This document shows positions 7,245 through 16,926 of a stretch of 64,000 bases of DNA, in pieces. The number at the start of each line of letters is the position of its first letter. Position 1 is the stretch's first letter. Source of the stretch: Paraglaciecola arctica BSs20135 (GTDB taxonomy: Bacteria > Pseudomonadota > Gammaproteobacteria > Enterobacterales > Alteromonadaceae). Under the pieces are notes generated by a model. The model worked only from the letters and a program-made list of their open reading frames with translations, was not told where the DNA came from and did no database searches. A program made the translations under genes and the position numbers. The stretch covers positions 62,001-126,000 of the forward strand of contig NZ_BAEO01000056.1 of NCBI RefSeq assembly GCF_000314995.1. The letters run 5' to 3'.

Positions 7245-10200
7245 CTAGCCAAGATAAACTCTAGCGTTTCTAAACATACGCATCCACGCACTGTCTTCTT
7301 GCCAATCTTCTGGGTGCCAAGAGTTAGCAACAGTTCTAAACACTCTTTCAGGATGAGGCATCATAATGGTTGCCCTACCGTCACTACTGGTTAAACCTGC
7401 TATCCCAAGAGGTGAACCATTCGGGTTAGCGGGGTAGTTTTGAGTGACATGACCATAATTGTCGACGTATTGCAGGGAAACAGCGGCACTTTGTAAAGCC
7501 GTTAGCGCTCCCTGTTCGTTGGCAAACTCTGCTCGACCTTCACCGTGAGAAACCGCAATAGGCATTCTTGAGCCCTGCATTCCATCAAAAAATATCGACT
7601 TTGATGATTTGACTTCCAACATCGCGACCCGCGCTTCAAAACGTTCAGATTGATTGGTTACAAAATGTGGCCACAATTCGGCGCCAGGAATAAGTGATTT
7701 CAAATTAGACATCATCTGACAACCATTACACACACCCAGAGAGAACGAATCTTGGCGAGCAAAAAACTCAGCAAACTGGTCTCTGGCTTGATTGTTAAAC
7801 AAAATAGATTTTGCCCAACCTTCTCCAGCACCTAACACGTCACCGTAAGAAAACCCGCCACAGGCGACTAAGCCTTTAAACATATCTAAAGACTGTTTAC
7901 CCGATAACAAGTCACTCATATGTACATCTATCGCACTGAATCCTGCACGATCGAATGCAGCGGCCATTTCCACATGGGAGTTCACGCCTTGTTCTCGTAA
8001 TATAGCGATACGCGGGGCGACACTTTTAAGAATATAGGGTGCAGCAACATCTTCAGTGACATCAAAACTTAAATTGGCATGTAAACCAGGATCTTTAACA
8101 TCGGCTTTAGCAGCAAACTCTTGTTCGGCGCAACTTGGGTTATCTCTGCGTTTCTGCATTTGCAGCGTTGTTTGTGCCCAAGCTTGACGATAAAACACTC
8201 TGCTATTTTCAAGAACAACCTGTCCGTTTTGTTTGAAGACAATCTGGTCAGTGTTATTGAGGCTACCGATACTGTGTACCAAATGCTGGACTTTGTGCTT
8301 AGCAAAAACCTTTAATACCTGTTCTTTCTCAGTCGCTGAAATTTGAATAACTGCGCCTAGTTCCTCGTTGAATAATAATTCAATGGCCGAGCCGCTAAGT
8401 GCATCTAAATGAATATCCACACCTGTTTTACCAGCAAAAGCCATTTCCACTATAGAGGTAAACAAACCGCCGTCTGATCTATCGTGATAAGCCAATAAAC
8501 GTTTTTCATTGACTAATTGCTGCACGGCTAAAAAGAACCCTTTTAATAGCGGAGCAGAATCTACATCTGGAGCCACATTACCTAACTGTTGGTATACTTG
8601 TGCCAAGCACGATGCACCTAGACGATTTTGTCCTTGGCCTAAGTCAATCAGTAATAATTCAGTTTCAGCTACTTTGGTGTTTAATTCTGGCGTTAAGGTC
8701 TTGCGAATATCCTTTACGGCACCAAAAGCAGTGATCACCAACGAAAGTGGTGATGTTACTGATTTATCACCTTGTTCATCCTGCCAAGTGGTTTTCATTG
8801 ACATCGAATCTTTGCCCACAGGAATGGTGATATCCAAAGCTGGACATAACTCTTCACCCACGGCTTTGACGGCTTCATATAAACCTGCGTCTTCACCAGG
8901 ATGCCCTGCAGCGGCCATCCAATTGGCCGATAAGTTGATCCGTTTTAAATCACCAATATCAGCTGCCGCTAAGTTAGTTAAGGCCTCACCAACCGCCATA
9001 CGGGCAGATGCTGCATAATTAATTAATGCAATAGGGGTGCGCTCGCCCATAGACATAGCTTCACCTTGATAACTATCAAAGGAACTGGCTGTTACCGCTA
9101 CATCAGCTACAGGTACTTGCCAAGGCCCGACCATTTGGTCTCTAGCGACCAAGCCTGTCACTGAACGATCACCAATAGTGATCAAAAAGGTTTTTTCGGC
9201 CACAGTGGGTAAATTCAACACTCGTTCTGCCGCTTCTGCTAGTTTCATGACACTAGTATCAACTGCTATCGAATCAAGTTTTTTAGAGATGACATCACGG
9301 TGCATTTTAGGGGTTTTACCTAACAATACTTCCAGAGGCATATCAATTGCGTTGTTCTCAAAATGTTGGTCACTGAGTGTCAGATGTTCTTCTTTAGTAG
9401 CCTCACCTACGACCGCAAAAGGCGCTCGTTCACGGCGACAAATTTCAGCAAAGGTAGCAAGGTTTTCCGGTGCAACTGACATCACATAACGTTCTTGTGA
9501 CTCATTACACCAGACTTCTAAAGGTGACATTCCAGGTTCGTCGTTTGGCACATTGCGCAATTCAAACTTGCCACCCCGTCCGCCATCGCTCACTAACTCA
9601 GGGAAGGCGTTAGATAAACCACCAGCACCCACATCATGAATAAATTGGATAGGGTTTTCATCGCCCATCTGCCAACATTTATCAATCACTTCTTGGCAAC
9701 GACGTTCCATTTCTGGGTTACCACGTTGCACCGATGCAAAATCTAAGTCTTCACTAGATTGGCCAGACGCCATAGACGAGGCAGCACCACCACCCAAACC
9801 TATATTCATTGCCGGGCCACCTAAAGCAATTAGCTTAGCCCCAACTGTGATTTCGCCTTTTTGGATATGTGATTTGCGAATATTACCCAAACCACCAGCG
9901 AGCATAATGGGTTTGTGATATCCCCTCACCTCTTCACCATTAAAACTTGTCACTTTTTGTTCGTAGGTTCTAAAGTAACCTAAAATACTGGGGCGACCGA
10001 ATTCATTATTAAATGCCGCGCCTCCAAGAGGGCCATCCATCATAATGTCGAACGCGCTAACTATACGAGATGGCTTTCCAAAATCTGTTTCCCATGGTTG
10101 TTCAAATCCAGGAATACGTAGGTTAGACACAGAAAATCCGACTAAGCCGGCTTTAGGTTTAGAGCCTCTTCCGGTTGCGCCTTCGTCACGTATTTCACCA

Positions 10201-11141
10201 CCAGAACCGGTAGCGGCGCCAGAAAACGGCGCAATAGCTGTGGGGTGATTATGGGTTTCGACTTTCATCAAAATATCGATGTCTTCATGATGATAGCGAT
10301 ATTCGTTACCCTGGGACTCTGGGAAAAAACGCCCTGCAAAACTACCTTCCATCACAGCAGCATTGTCTTTGTAGGCTGAATGGACGTTTTCACCGCACTG
10401 TTCATAAGTATTTTTAATCATTTTAAACAATGATTTAGGCTGTACTTGGCCGTCTATTGTCCAATCAGCGTTAAATATTTTGTGACGACAATGTTCAGAG
10501 TTTGCTTGAGCAAACATATACAATTCAACGTCATTTGGGTTGCGCCCCAAGCGACTGAAATTATCAAACAGATAATCCACTTCATCGTCCGCTAATGCTA
10601 ATCCTAATCGAACATTGGCTTGTTCTAAGGCAGTTTTACCCTGACTGAGCATATCCACAGAAGTCAAAGCAGTAGGTTCACTTTGTACAAACAGCGACTC
10701 GGCAGCTTGGAAATCAGCCATAATCACTTCTGTCATTCTGTCGTGAAGTAATGCTTTTAATGCTGCTAATTGTGTTTCAGTTAAATCGCCTTGTTGAATT
10801 TGCAGATAATAAGCTACGCCTCTTTCCAAACGTTGCACTTTACCTAGACCACAGTTGTGCGCTATATCAGTGGATTTAGAGGACCAAGGTGAGATTGTAC
10901 CAGGCCTAGGGGTCACTAAAAGTAGTGTACCTTCAGCTTGATGTTCTTGAATACTAGGGCCATAAGTTAACAACTTGGCCAATATTGAATGTTCTTGCTC
11001 ACTAAGTGGCTCAGAAACCTTCACAAAATGTGCATATTCAGCATAAATACTAGATACTGGTAGGCCATGTTCGGCAAATTGAGCAAGATATTTTTCAATA
11101 CGAAAATCGGATAAAGCAGGGGTACCGCGAAGCACTAACAT
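7245..11141 (-). CDS. purL: phosphoribosylformylglycinamidine synthase (FGAM synthase)
   Basis: Large single-chain PurL (1298 residues from the ATG at 11141) that converts FGAR, glutamine and ATP to FGAM in purine synthesis. Seen in order: N-terminal PurS-like domain, linker, two AIR-synthase-like ATP-binding halves ([21 protein letters not shown]) and a C-terminal glutaminase with nucleophile Cys in GVCNGCQ and the His/Glu pair in PHPERVF. I prefer the ATG encoding [14 protein letters not shown], which matches family N termini and has AGGT upstream, over an in-frame GTG at 11168. Divergent from mltF, as in E. coli. No PurR-type operator is evident. Confidence 0.96.
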   Translation of the reverse strand: MLVLRGTPALSDFRIEKYLAQFAEHGLPVSSIYAEYAHFVKVSEPLSEQEHSILAKLLTYGPSIQEHQAEGTLLLVTPRPGTISPWSSKSTDIAHNCGLGKVQRLERGVAYYLQIQQGDLTETQLAALKALLHDRMTEVIMADFQAAESLFVQSEPTALTSVDMLSQGKTALEQANVRLGLALADDEVDYLFDNFSRLGRNPNDVELYMFAQANSEHCRHKIFNADWTIDGQVQPKSLFKMIKNTYEQCGENVHSAYKDNAAVMEGSFAGRFFPESQGNEYRYHHEDIDILMKVETHNHPTAIAPFSGAATGSGGEIRDEGATGRGSKPKAGLVGFSVSNLRIPGFEQPWETDFGKPSRIVSAFDIMMDGPLGGAAFNNEFGRPSILGYFRTYEQKVTSFNGEEVRGYHKPIMLAGGLGNIRKSHIQKGEITVGAKLIALGGPAMNIGLGGGAASSMASGQSSEDLDFASVQRGNPEMERRCQEVIDKCWQMGDENPIQFIHDVGAGGLSNAFPELVSDGGRGGKFELRNVPNDEPGMSPLEVWCNESQERYVMSVAPENLATFAEICRRERAPFAVVGEATKEEHLTLSDQHFENNAIDMPLEVLLGKTPKMHRDVISKKLDSIAVDTSVMKLAEAAERVLNLPTVAEKTFLITIGDRSVTGLVARDQMVGPWQVPVADVAVTASSFDSYQGEAMSMGERTPIALINYAASARMAVGEALTNLAAADIGDLKRINLSANWMAAAGHPGEDAGLYEAVKAVGEELCPALDITIPVGKDSMSMKTTWQDEQGDKSVTSPLSLVITAFGAVKDIRKTLTPELNTKVAETELLLIDLGQGQNRLGASCLAQVYQQLGNVAPDVDSAPLLKGFFLAVQQLVNEKRLLAYHDRSDGGLFTSIVEMAFAGKTGVDIHLDALSGSAIELLFNEELGAVIQISATEKEQVLKVFAKHKVQHLVHSIGSLNNTDQIVFKQNGQVVLENSRVFYRQAWAQTTLQMQKRRDNPSCAEQEFAAKADVKDPGLHANLSFDVTEDVAAPYILKSVAPRIAILREQGVNSHVEMAAAFDRAGFSAIDVHMSDLLSGKQSLDMFKGLVACGGFSYGDVLGAGEGWAKSILFNNQARDQFAEFFARQDSFSLGVCNGCQMMSNLKSLIPGAELWPHFVTNQSERFEARVAMLEVKSSKSIFFDGMQGSRMPIAVSHGEGRAEFANEQGALTALQSAAVSLQYVDNYGHVTQNYPANPNGSPLGIAGLTSSDGRATIMMPHPERVFRTVANSWHPEDWQEDSAWMRMFRNARVYLG

Positions 11142-11360
11142 AAAGCCGTTACCTATAGCAGAATTCACATATCATTTAAAATATGCGAATCGATGAATGA
11201 GGAATTTTAAGGCGCGGATTATAGGGTAATTTAACTACATTTATAAGCATCAGTTTGGCTAAAAACTTAGTTTTATTTGTTTTAATTCATAACTTTGCTT
11301 ACTTTGCCATATGACCAAACAGTCTACTTTTGTTAGACTTGCGTATAAACAAAGCACTGG

Positions 11361-12836
11361 ATGAAATCCAATAATTTGTTCACAATAGGATCTTATATAA
11401 AATACTACCTAAATGAGGGAATAATTATTCGTTTACAGCGCAGTCTCATTTTGTTCCTAATACTGATAATTGGTGGTTGTAATGACATCAAACATTCTTC
11501 CAGCTTGGGCGACATATTAGATGCTGGAATATTAAAAGTTGGAACCACCTATGGGCTAACCACCTATTACAATGGTGCCACTGGGCCTGTTGGCTTTGAA
11601 TATGAACTGGCTGAAGGTTTTGCTGCTTACCTTGGTGTAAAACTTGAAGTGTTCCCATACTACAATTTGGATGATTTATTTCCGCAATTATCAAACGCCC
11701 ACCTAGATATGATTGCAGCAGGCATGAGTGTCAGCCCCGAACGATATCAAAGATTCAAATTTGGCCCCGGGTACCAGCGTGTCAGTGAAAAACTGGTATT
11801 CAAGCAAGGTAAAGAATGGCCACGAACAATTGAAGATTTAAAAGGTAAATTAGTTATAGCTGCTGGCAGTAGCCATCATGAATCTCTTCTTAAATTGCAA
11901 AAGGAGTTTGAGCAACTGAGTTGGCAAGAAACCAACGACAGTGATATGGAAGAGCTGCTAGAAATGGTGTTGACCGAAGAACTTGACTACACCATAGCCG
12001 ACTCTAACATTTTGGCCTTAATGCGCCGCCGTTATCCTGAACTATCTATAGGTTTTTCCATCAGCCCTGAACAAGATATTGCTTGGGCAGTCAATAAAGA
12101 TAGAGATGATTCATTGTTGGCAGCTCTGATTGAATATTTTGGCATTATCCAAAACAATGGCACTTTAGCTGCGTTAGAAGACAAATATTTTGGACATGTA
12201 AGACTATTTAATTATGTTGATACTAGGGCGTTTATAAAATCTTCAAGAGAAGTTCTGCCCAAATTTCAACCTTGGTTTGAGCAATATTCGAATGATCTAG
12301 ACTGGCGTTTATTGGCCGCCATGAGTTATCAAGAAAGTCACTGGCATCCCAAAGCTAAATCTGTCACAGGTGTGCGCGGCATGATGATGCTAACACTGGC
12401 CACAGCTAAGGAGCTAGGCATAGTGTCTCGACTGGATCCTGAGCAAAGTATTAAAGGTGGTGCAAACTACCTAACTAAACTACTTAAACGTATCCCAGAT
12501 CGCATTACCCACCCCGACCGTTTATGGTTTGCACTGGCGGCATACAACGTGGGATTGGGGCATTTAGAAGATGCAAGAGTATTAACAGATCGCCAAGGGG
12601 CCAACCCTGACATGTGGGTAGACGTAAAAATACGGCTACTCCAGCTAAGACAAAAAAAATATTATAAAACAACTCGTTACGGCTATGCCCGAGGCAATGA
12701 AGCCGTCGCATATGTCGATAACATCAGGCGTTACTACGACACTCTGGTGTGGTTAGACGAACAACAACCGCAAATTTTAGAGCCTGAAATTACACCGGAT
12801 GAAACGGAACAAGAAGTTGAAGTAGTGGCTGATTAG
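11361..12836 (+). CDS. mltF: membrane-bound lytic murein transglycosylase F
   Basis: A 491-residue envelope lipoprotein: hydrophobic signal segment about 29-39 with lipobox-like IGGC (Cys40), a periplasmic-binding-protein family 3 domain (about 50-270) and a lytic transglycosylase domain (about 290-455) with catalytic Glu325 in SYQESHW and the GVRGMMMLT and AAYNVGLGH motifs. It cleaves peptidoglycan glycan strands to 1,6-anhydro products. The n-region is long (about 23 residues), so the real start may be a few codons downstream, although no other ATG fits. The purL-mltF-tadA order is conserved with E. coli. Confidence 0.94.
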   Translation: MKSNNLFTIGSYIKYYLNEGIIIRLQRSLILFLILIIGGCNDIKHSSSLGDILDAGILKVGTTYGLTTYYNGATGPVGFEYELAEGFAAYLGVKLEVFPYYNLDDLFPQLSNAHLDMIAAGMSVSPERYQRFKFGPGYQRVSEKLVFKQGKEWPRTIEDLKGKLVIAAGSSHHESLLKLQKEFEQLSWQETNDSDMEELLEMVLTEELDYTIADSNILALMRRRYPELSIGFSISPEQDIAWAVNKDRDDSLLAALIEYFGIIQNNGTLAALEDKYFGHVRLFNYVDTRAFIKSSREVLPKFQPWFEQYSNDLDWRLLAAMSYQESHWHPKAKSVTGVRGMMMLTLATAKELGIVSRLDPEQSIKGGANYLTKLLKRIPDRITHPDRLWFALAAYNVGLGHLEDARVLTDRQGANPDMWVDVKIRLLQLRQKKYYKTTRYGYARGNEAVAYVDNIRRYYDTLVWLDEQQPQILEPEITPDETEQEVEVVAD

Positions 12837-12843
12837 CCACTAC

Positions 12844-13055
12844 TCACACCCAGCATATCCTGAATGCGCGTTGCGGATATTCGGGATCAGCTTCCTCATT
12901 GTCGTCTGCACCTAATATCGTATATTGCACATTAGTGCAGCCAGCAAAGGTTTCTGGCACTTCAACAACAGGGGCTCTTCAATCGTTATCGATGCAGCAT
13001 CTTGATCAGAACTGCCCTCACAGGAGGACAACAAGACTAATATAGTCACAGCCAT
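12844..13055 (-). pseudogene. small lipoprotein gene with an apparent 1-nt frameshift
   Basis: Reading from ATG 13055 gives a short hydrophobic start ending in lipobox LSSC, then EGSSDQDAASITIEEP. At the C4 run (complement of 12971-12974) the frame runs into a stop 20 codons later, while one extra C would continue as PVVEVPETFAGC and on to a stop at 12844, for a protein of about 70 residues with three Cys. The continuation looks protein-like, and the basic residues expected before the hydrophobic segment lie in a different frame just upstream. Either a decayed gene or a sequencing error in a homopolymer. No family recognised. It is convergent with mltF, 7 bp away. Confidence 0.45.
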
Positions 13056-13327
13056 GCTTTTTGTTATTCAAAGGGAATTCCAACAGAACCACACACCTAT
13101 AGCTCTTAGCCTATAAAAATTATAAATTTATTCAGCTTAATAACGACACAAAATGAAGATTTCACTATCAACTATGGGCGACGTAATAACAATAACATGT
13201 AGATAAAAGAACTTAGATAGCGCTTAAAATTTGCACTGTCATAAATTCTTAATAAAGATAACTTATATTGATTGAAACTTTAATAGATTTTGTAGAGTCT
13301 ATATACCCAATTAAATAGGAGTTCATA
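13056..13327. other. intergenic region before the 50-residue protein gene
   Basis: 272 bp of AT-rich DNA with no supported ORF. It must contain the promoter of the small basic protein; TTGATT/TTGAAA-like and TATA-like hexamers occur near 13269-13312, but no pair has good spacing. Confidence 0.4.
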
Positions 13328-13480
13328 ATGAAAAAACGTACCACAAACATTAATAGAAACCGCTTAGGTAGCAACAGTCGAAGGCGCCAACTGCTAAAAC
13401 GTGTTCATCAAAAAGTGATATCTCGTCGCCAAAATTTTCAAATAATAGAGGCAACAGAAGAATTAGCACAAGCCTGCTAA
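13328..13480 (+). CDS. 50-residue Arg/Lys-rich small protein
   Basis: ATG at 13328 with a strong Shine-Dalgarno (AGGAG, 7 bases upstream) encodes 50 residues. Residues 1-34 are very basic (MKKRTTNINRNR, SRRRQLLKRVHQK, ISRRQ) and the last ten are acidic to neutral (EATEELAQAC). There is no membrane segment. The composition suggests nucleic-acid or ribosome binding, but no family is recognised and it does not resemble RMF. It ends 9 bp before the convergent tadA stop. The ribosome site and biased composition support a real gene; function is unknown. Confidence 0.6.
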   Translation: MKKRTTNINRNRLGSNSRRRQLLKRVHQKVISRRQNFQIIEATEELAQAC

Positions 13481-13489
13481 GCCAAGATA

Positions 13490-14002
<513 letters not shown>

Positions 14003-14169
14003 TTAGCTCACTTAATTGGCCATTTTCGCCAAACCATAAAGTCAAAATATTACTAAAACATCATAACTAGATGATAAGTATAGCTTTTAAATTATGGTCA
14101 ATTATTTGCTTTGTTATTGGCATAAGCATAAACTTTTTATAAATCGTATCAAGGCAAAGGGGATAAAAC

Positions 14170-14412
14170 ATGAATATGACAGCCATCGCAATAGTCGCTT
14201 TAGTTTGTTGGGCAATAGTTGAACTGGTAAATGGACCAAAAGGCAAAAAGAAGGATAAAAAAGAAGTCGACCAGGTCAATCTAACTAATGATTTAGAACG
14301 TGAAGTGACTGCTATGCGTGAACGCATTGAAACCCTAGAAAAAATCGTTACTGACGAAAAATATGATCTAAATCGTCAATTTGATGATTTAAAAAAAGAT
14401 AAAGTGGCCTAG
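14170..14412 (+). CDS. PspB-like small membrane protein with a coiled coil
   Basis: An 80-residue protein: N-terminal transmembrane helix (about 4-20, TAIAIVALVCWAIVELV), a Lys-rich stretch KGKKKDKK, then a predicted coiled coil containing MRERIETLEKIVTDE. This helix resembles the MRERIQALESIL region of phage-shock protein B, and the layout (one TM helix, cytoplasmic coiled coil) is the same. No pspA or pspC lies nearby, so a role in membrane-stress sensing is only an inference. AAGGGG eight bases upstream of the ATG supports the start. Confidence 0.7.
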   Translation: MNMTAIAIVALVCWAIVELVNGPKGKKKDKKEVDQVNLTNDLEREVTAMRERIETLEKIVTDEKYDLNRQFDDLKKDKVA

Positions 14413-14514
14413 TCGCAACTTTTAGATTGTTCAAACTGGATGATTTTAAGTACATAGAGTTTGTAACTAAACGATTAATTTTTATTTGTATTCGGAAAAA
14501 ATGAGGTAACAAAC

Positions 14515-15654
14515 TTACCTCATTTTTCTGAGATGAGCACAAGCATACATATTCAGAAATTTGTTTTGCTCTGCTTTAGATAAATTGACTAATCTAGCCT
14601 GTAAATAATCAGTAGCAGCCTTGGTATACGCATCAGTCTCAAGGCCTTCTGTAGCAATCCTGTTGTTATCACTGCTTAGCATTTCTGCCGCAACTGGCCC
14701 AGTTGAAAAACAGTTGTATCCCTGCAGTATTTCTTGATCTATGTGTGCAGCCACTTCTTTTGCGTTGCTAAACTCAGCGGCTAATACTTCACCAAAATGA
14801 ATATGTACCCTACCCTTTTGACCGGTAATACCATTAACTATGCTTCTAACATCTTCATTATCTGGCTTGTCATAACTACCTTCACGTTCAACTTGTTGAA
14901 GTTCTTTGGCTTTATTGATATCGCAGGGATCAAACTCATAGGATATGGATACAGGCACAATACGTAAGTTTCGAATGTATTCTGAAAACTCAACATCTTT
15001 AGATTTATTTAATGCCAACATCGACAAAATAGCGGGATTAGTGATGTCATTACCGTCTTTTGCACGCCCTTCTCTTTGCGCTATCCAAATATGCTGTTGT
15101 TCAGTATTTAAGGTGAATTCAATATATTCACTTAATAACTTGGCTGCAGCTAGTTTCTCACGTCTGTCAGAGGCAGAGCGTTTCACGATAAAACACTTAT
15201 TTAATCTTATAAGATCGGCAACCCATTCTTTTTTAAGTAAATTATCACCTACAGCAATACGTACAGTATCTTGCCCATTGACGTGTAGCGCCCAGTTCAC
15301 AAAAGCAGGATCTAAGGCAATATCACGATGATTGCTCATAAACAAACAGGCTTGAGATAAATCCAGTTTGTCTAAGCCACTAACAGTAAAGGACTCTGTA
15401 GTAGTACTGATCATTCGCTCCATATAAGGTTCAACTAAGTGTTGAAAGCTTCTAAGCGTAGTAATTTTACTTATTTGTTTGATGATAAAATGACGGGTAA
15501 CAAAACCTAAAGCCGGACGCATAAAGCGCGGCCAAGCACTAAATTTGAAAGCGACTATGCTATTGATAAATTCTTTATTATTAAAAAGCTTAGGTAAAAC
15601 AACAGATAAATCTGCGTCGTCAAAGGGCCGAATTGAATCAAACTTAGTAGGCAT
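14515..15654 (-). CDS. PlsC-type glycerol/lysophospholipid acyltransferase family protein
   Basis: A 379-residue protein (from ATG 15654) of the phospholipid acyltransferase superfamily. The block I region is LFMSNHRDIALDPAF, where His and Asp are separated by five residues rather than the classical four; this NHRD-x3-D form is, as far as I recall, a feature of a distinct PlsC-like subgroup. A later IWIAQREGRAKDG resembles the substrate-binding block III (P/REGxR). No clear transmembrane helix is visible, so it may be peripheral. Acyl acceptor unknown. A TTG 22 codons upstream would lengthen the protein but lacks family support. Confidence 0.82.
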   Translation of the reverse strand: MPTKFDSIRPFDDADLSVVLPKLFNNKEFINSIVAFKFSAWPRFMRPALGFVTRHFIIKQISKITTLRSFQHLVEPYMERMISTTTESFTVSGLDKLDLSQACLFMSNHRDIALDPAFVNWALHVNGQDTVRIAVGDNLLKKEWVADLIRLNKCFIVKRSASDRREKLAAAKLLSEYIEFTLNTEQQHIWIAQREGRAKDGNDITNPAILSMLALNKSKDVEFSEYIRNLRIVPVSISYEFDPCDINKAKELQQVEREGSYDKPDNEDVRSIVNGITGQKGRVHIHFGEVLAAEFSNAKEVAAHIDQEILQGYNCFSTGPVAAEMLSSDNNRIATEGLETDAYTKAATDYLQARLVNLSKAEQNKFLNMYACAHLRKMR

Positions 15655-15770
15655 ATTGTTTTTATTGTCTCTACTGTAAAATAGGCGGCATATTTTGCCG
15701 TCTATTGTGCCAGTCGGCAAATGATTTAGTAATGGTCTGCGCAGTAAACTGCGAAGCGATTAATAGCTAT

Positions 15771-16325
15771 TTATTCTTCATTTAATTGCAAGGCTTGCCA
15801 GTTTACTTCCACTTGCTCATTCTCAGCGGCGATAAATGCGGATTCTCCACTTAAGGTGACTGAGAAGTCCATTTTACGGACAAGCAAACCACTCAACCCT
15901 TGGATCTCTTGCCAATCAAAACTGAGCACATTCACTGGCAAGGAACTAAATTGGGTTTGTGACTGTTTCCACCATGCATTAGATTTTGAATTAAAACTGT
16001 ATACATAAGTTTGTTTCGATAAACGGCAGCTTTTTTTGATCCGCTCAAAACTGGGTTCACCAACATCTATCCATAAGTGAAGTTGATCATCTAAACCTCG
16101 CAACCAAATATCAGGTTCGTCAATTGCACTTAAACCTTTAGTAAAGGTCATTAGGTTCTCGTGGTCTTGATAGGCATGTAAACAAAACACTAAAACCCGC
16201 ACCATCATCCGTTCTTTGGTTTCTGATGGATGTAATGCAACGGTTAAATTAAGGGTATCAAAATAATCATGGTTAAGATCAGATACAGATAATTTGAATT
16301 TATAAATGGTTGGCTTTAAAGCCAT
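15771..16325 (-). CDS. YaeQ family protein
   Basis: A 184-residue protein matching YaeQ along its length: N terminus MALKPTIYKFKLSVSDLN, the HPSETKERMMVRVL block, EPDIWLRG, LWIDVGEP and YVYSFNSKSNAWW. YaeQ adopts a PD-(D/E)XK nuclease-like fold; older reports tied it to haemolysin expression and RfaH suppression, but its biochemical role is not established. It lies between the acyltransferase and GNAT genes on the same strand. Confidence 0.9.
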   Translation of the reverse strand: MALKPTIYKFKLSVSDLNHDYFDTLNLTVALHPSETKERMMVRVLVFCLHAYQDHENLMTFTKGLSAIDEPDIWLRGLDDQLHLWIDVGEPSFERIKKSCRLSKQTYVYSFNSKSNAWWKQSQTQFSSLPVNVLSFDWQEIQGLSGLLVRKMDFSVTLSGESAFIAAENEQVEVNWQALQLNEE

Positions 16326-16370
16326 AGGTTGATATGTCCATAGTAGTAGTGCTGACTATTTGTGCCTGCC

Positions 16371-16832
16371 CTATTGGGATAATTTCATTTCAATAAGCGA
16401 AGCTTGAAAGCCTAACTTCTTGTATGCATTCAGTGCTGGGATGTTGTCTGCGTATGCTTCAAGGTAAAAGTCCCGCATACCTTGATCTTTACCCCATTGA
16501 ATCAAGGTTTCAATAACCATTTGATTAATGCCTTGGCCTCTGTGGCTTGGCGCAACATACATAAACCCAAGATAGGTATGTAGTTCATGGTTTAAATGTG
16601 CTTTAGATTGTTTGATACGAGCATAACCCGAGCCCACAATCACGCCGTTATCTTCAGCTACCACTACATTAGAATTTTCGCTATCAATTAACGCCCCAAT
16701 ATCGTAATAACAAATATTTTGCGACTTTAAACAATCATTAAAAGGCCGCTCTGTAGCGATAATCCCTTGTTCAAAGCCTTTCAATACTGGCAAGTCTGCT
16801 TGTACTGCAGCTCTTATTGTTATGTTACTCAT
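16371..16832 (-). CDS. GNAT family N-acetyltransferase
   Basis: A 153-residue single-domain acetyltransferase. The acetyl-CoA pyrophosphate loop is HRGQGIN (R/Q-x-x-G-x-G/A), preceded by the beta4 strand YLGFMYVAP, and the C-terminal motif ends NIPALNAYKKLGF. The acceptor (amine, peptide or antibiotic) cannot be told. The gene starts 35 bp after the three-way-junction element that follows guaA, and may be read from the guaBA transcript if that element does not terminate. Confidence 0.88.
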   Translation of the reverse strand: MSNITIRAAVQADLPVLKGFEQGIIATERPFNDCLKSQNICYYDIGALIDSENSNVVVAEDNGVIVGSGYARIKQSKAHLNHELHTYLGFMYVAPSHRGQGINQMVIETLIQWGKDQGMRDFYLEAYADNIPALNAYKKLGFQASLIEMKLSQ

Positions 16833-16866
16833 AGGGCGTTTTGCCTTCTCTACTTAACGATTCAAC

Positions 16867-16921
16867 TAAGGTGTGTTGACCTTTCATAGGTCGTCTTTTG
16901 ATCAAAGTCCAACACACCTTA
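16867..16921. ncRNA. three-way-junction RNA/DNA element after guaA
   Basis: A 12-bp perfect outer stem, TAAGGTGTGTTG (16867-16878) with CAACACACCTTA (16910-16921), encloses two small hairpins: ACC/GGT around TTTCATA (16879-16891) and CTTT/AAAG around TGATC (16895-16907). Both strands can fold. It starts 5 bp after the guaA stop on the minus strand and lacks a T tract, so it is not an ordinary intrinsic terminator. It may stabilise the guaBA 3' end, or be a copy of a small dispersed element. Confidence 0.5.
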
Positions 16922-16926
16922 CTATA

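Noticed and set aside
8509-9018. A 169-codon antisense frame within purL
   Set aside because: It is the shadow of a highly conserved enzyme gene, with low-complexity Ser/Ala composition and no ribosome site.
14945-15331. A 128-codon plus-strand frame inside the acyltransferase gene
   Set aside because: It is antisense to a clear coding sequence and has shadow-like composition.
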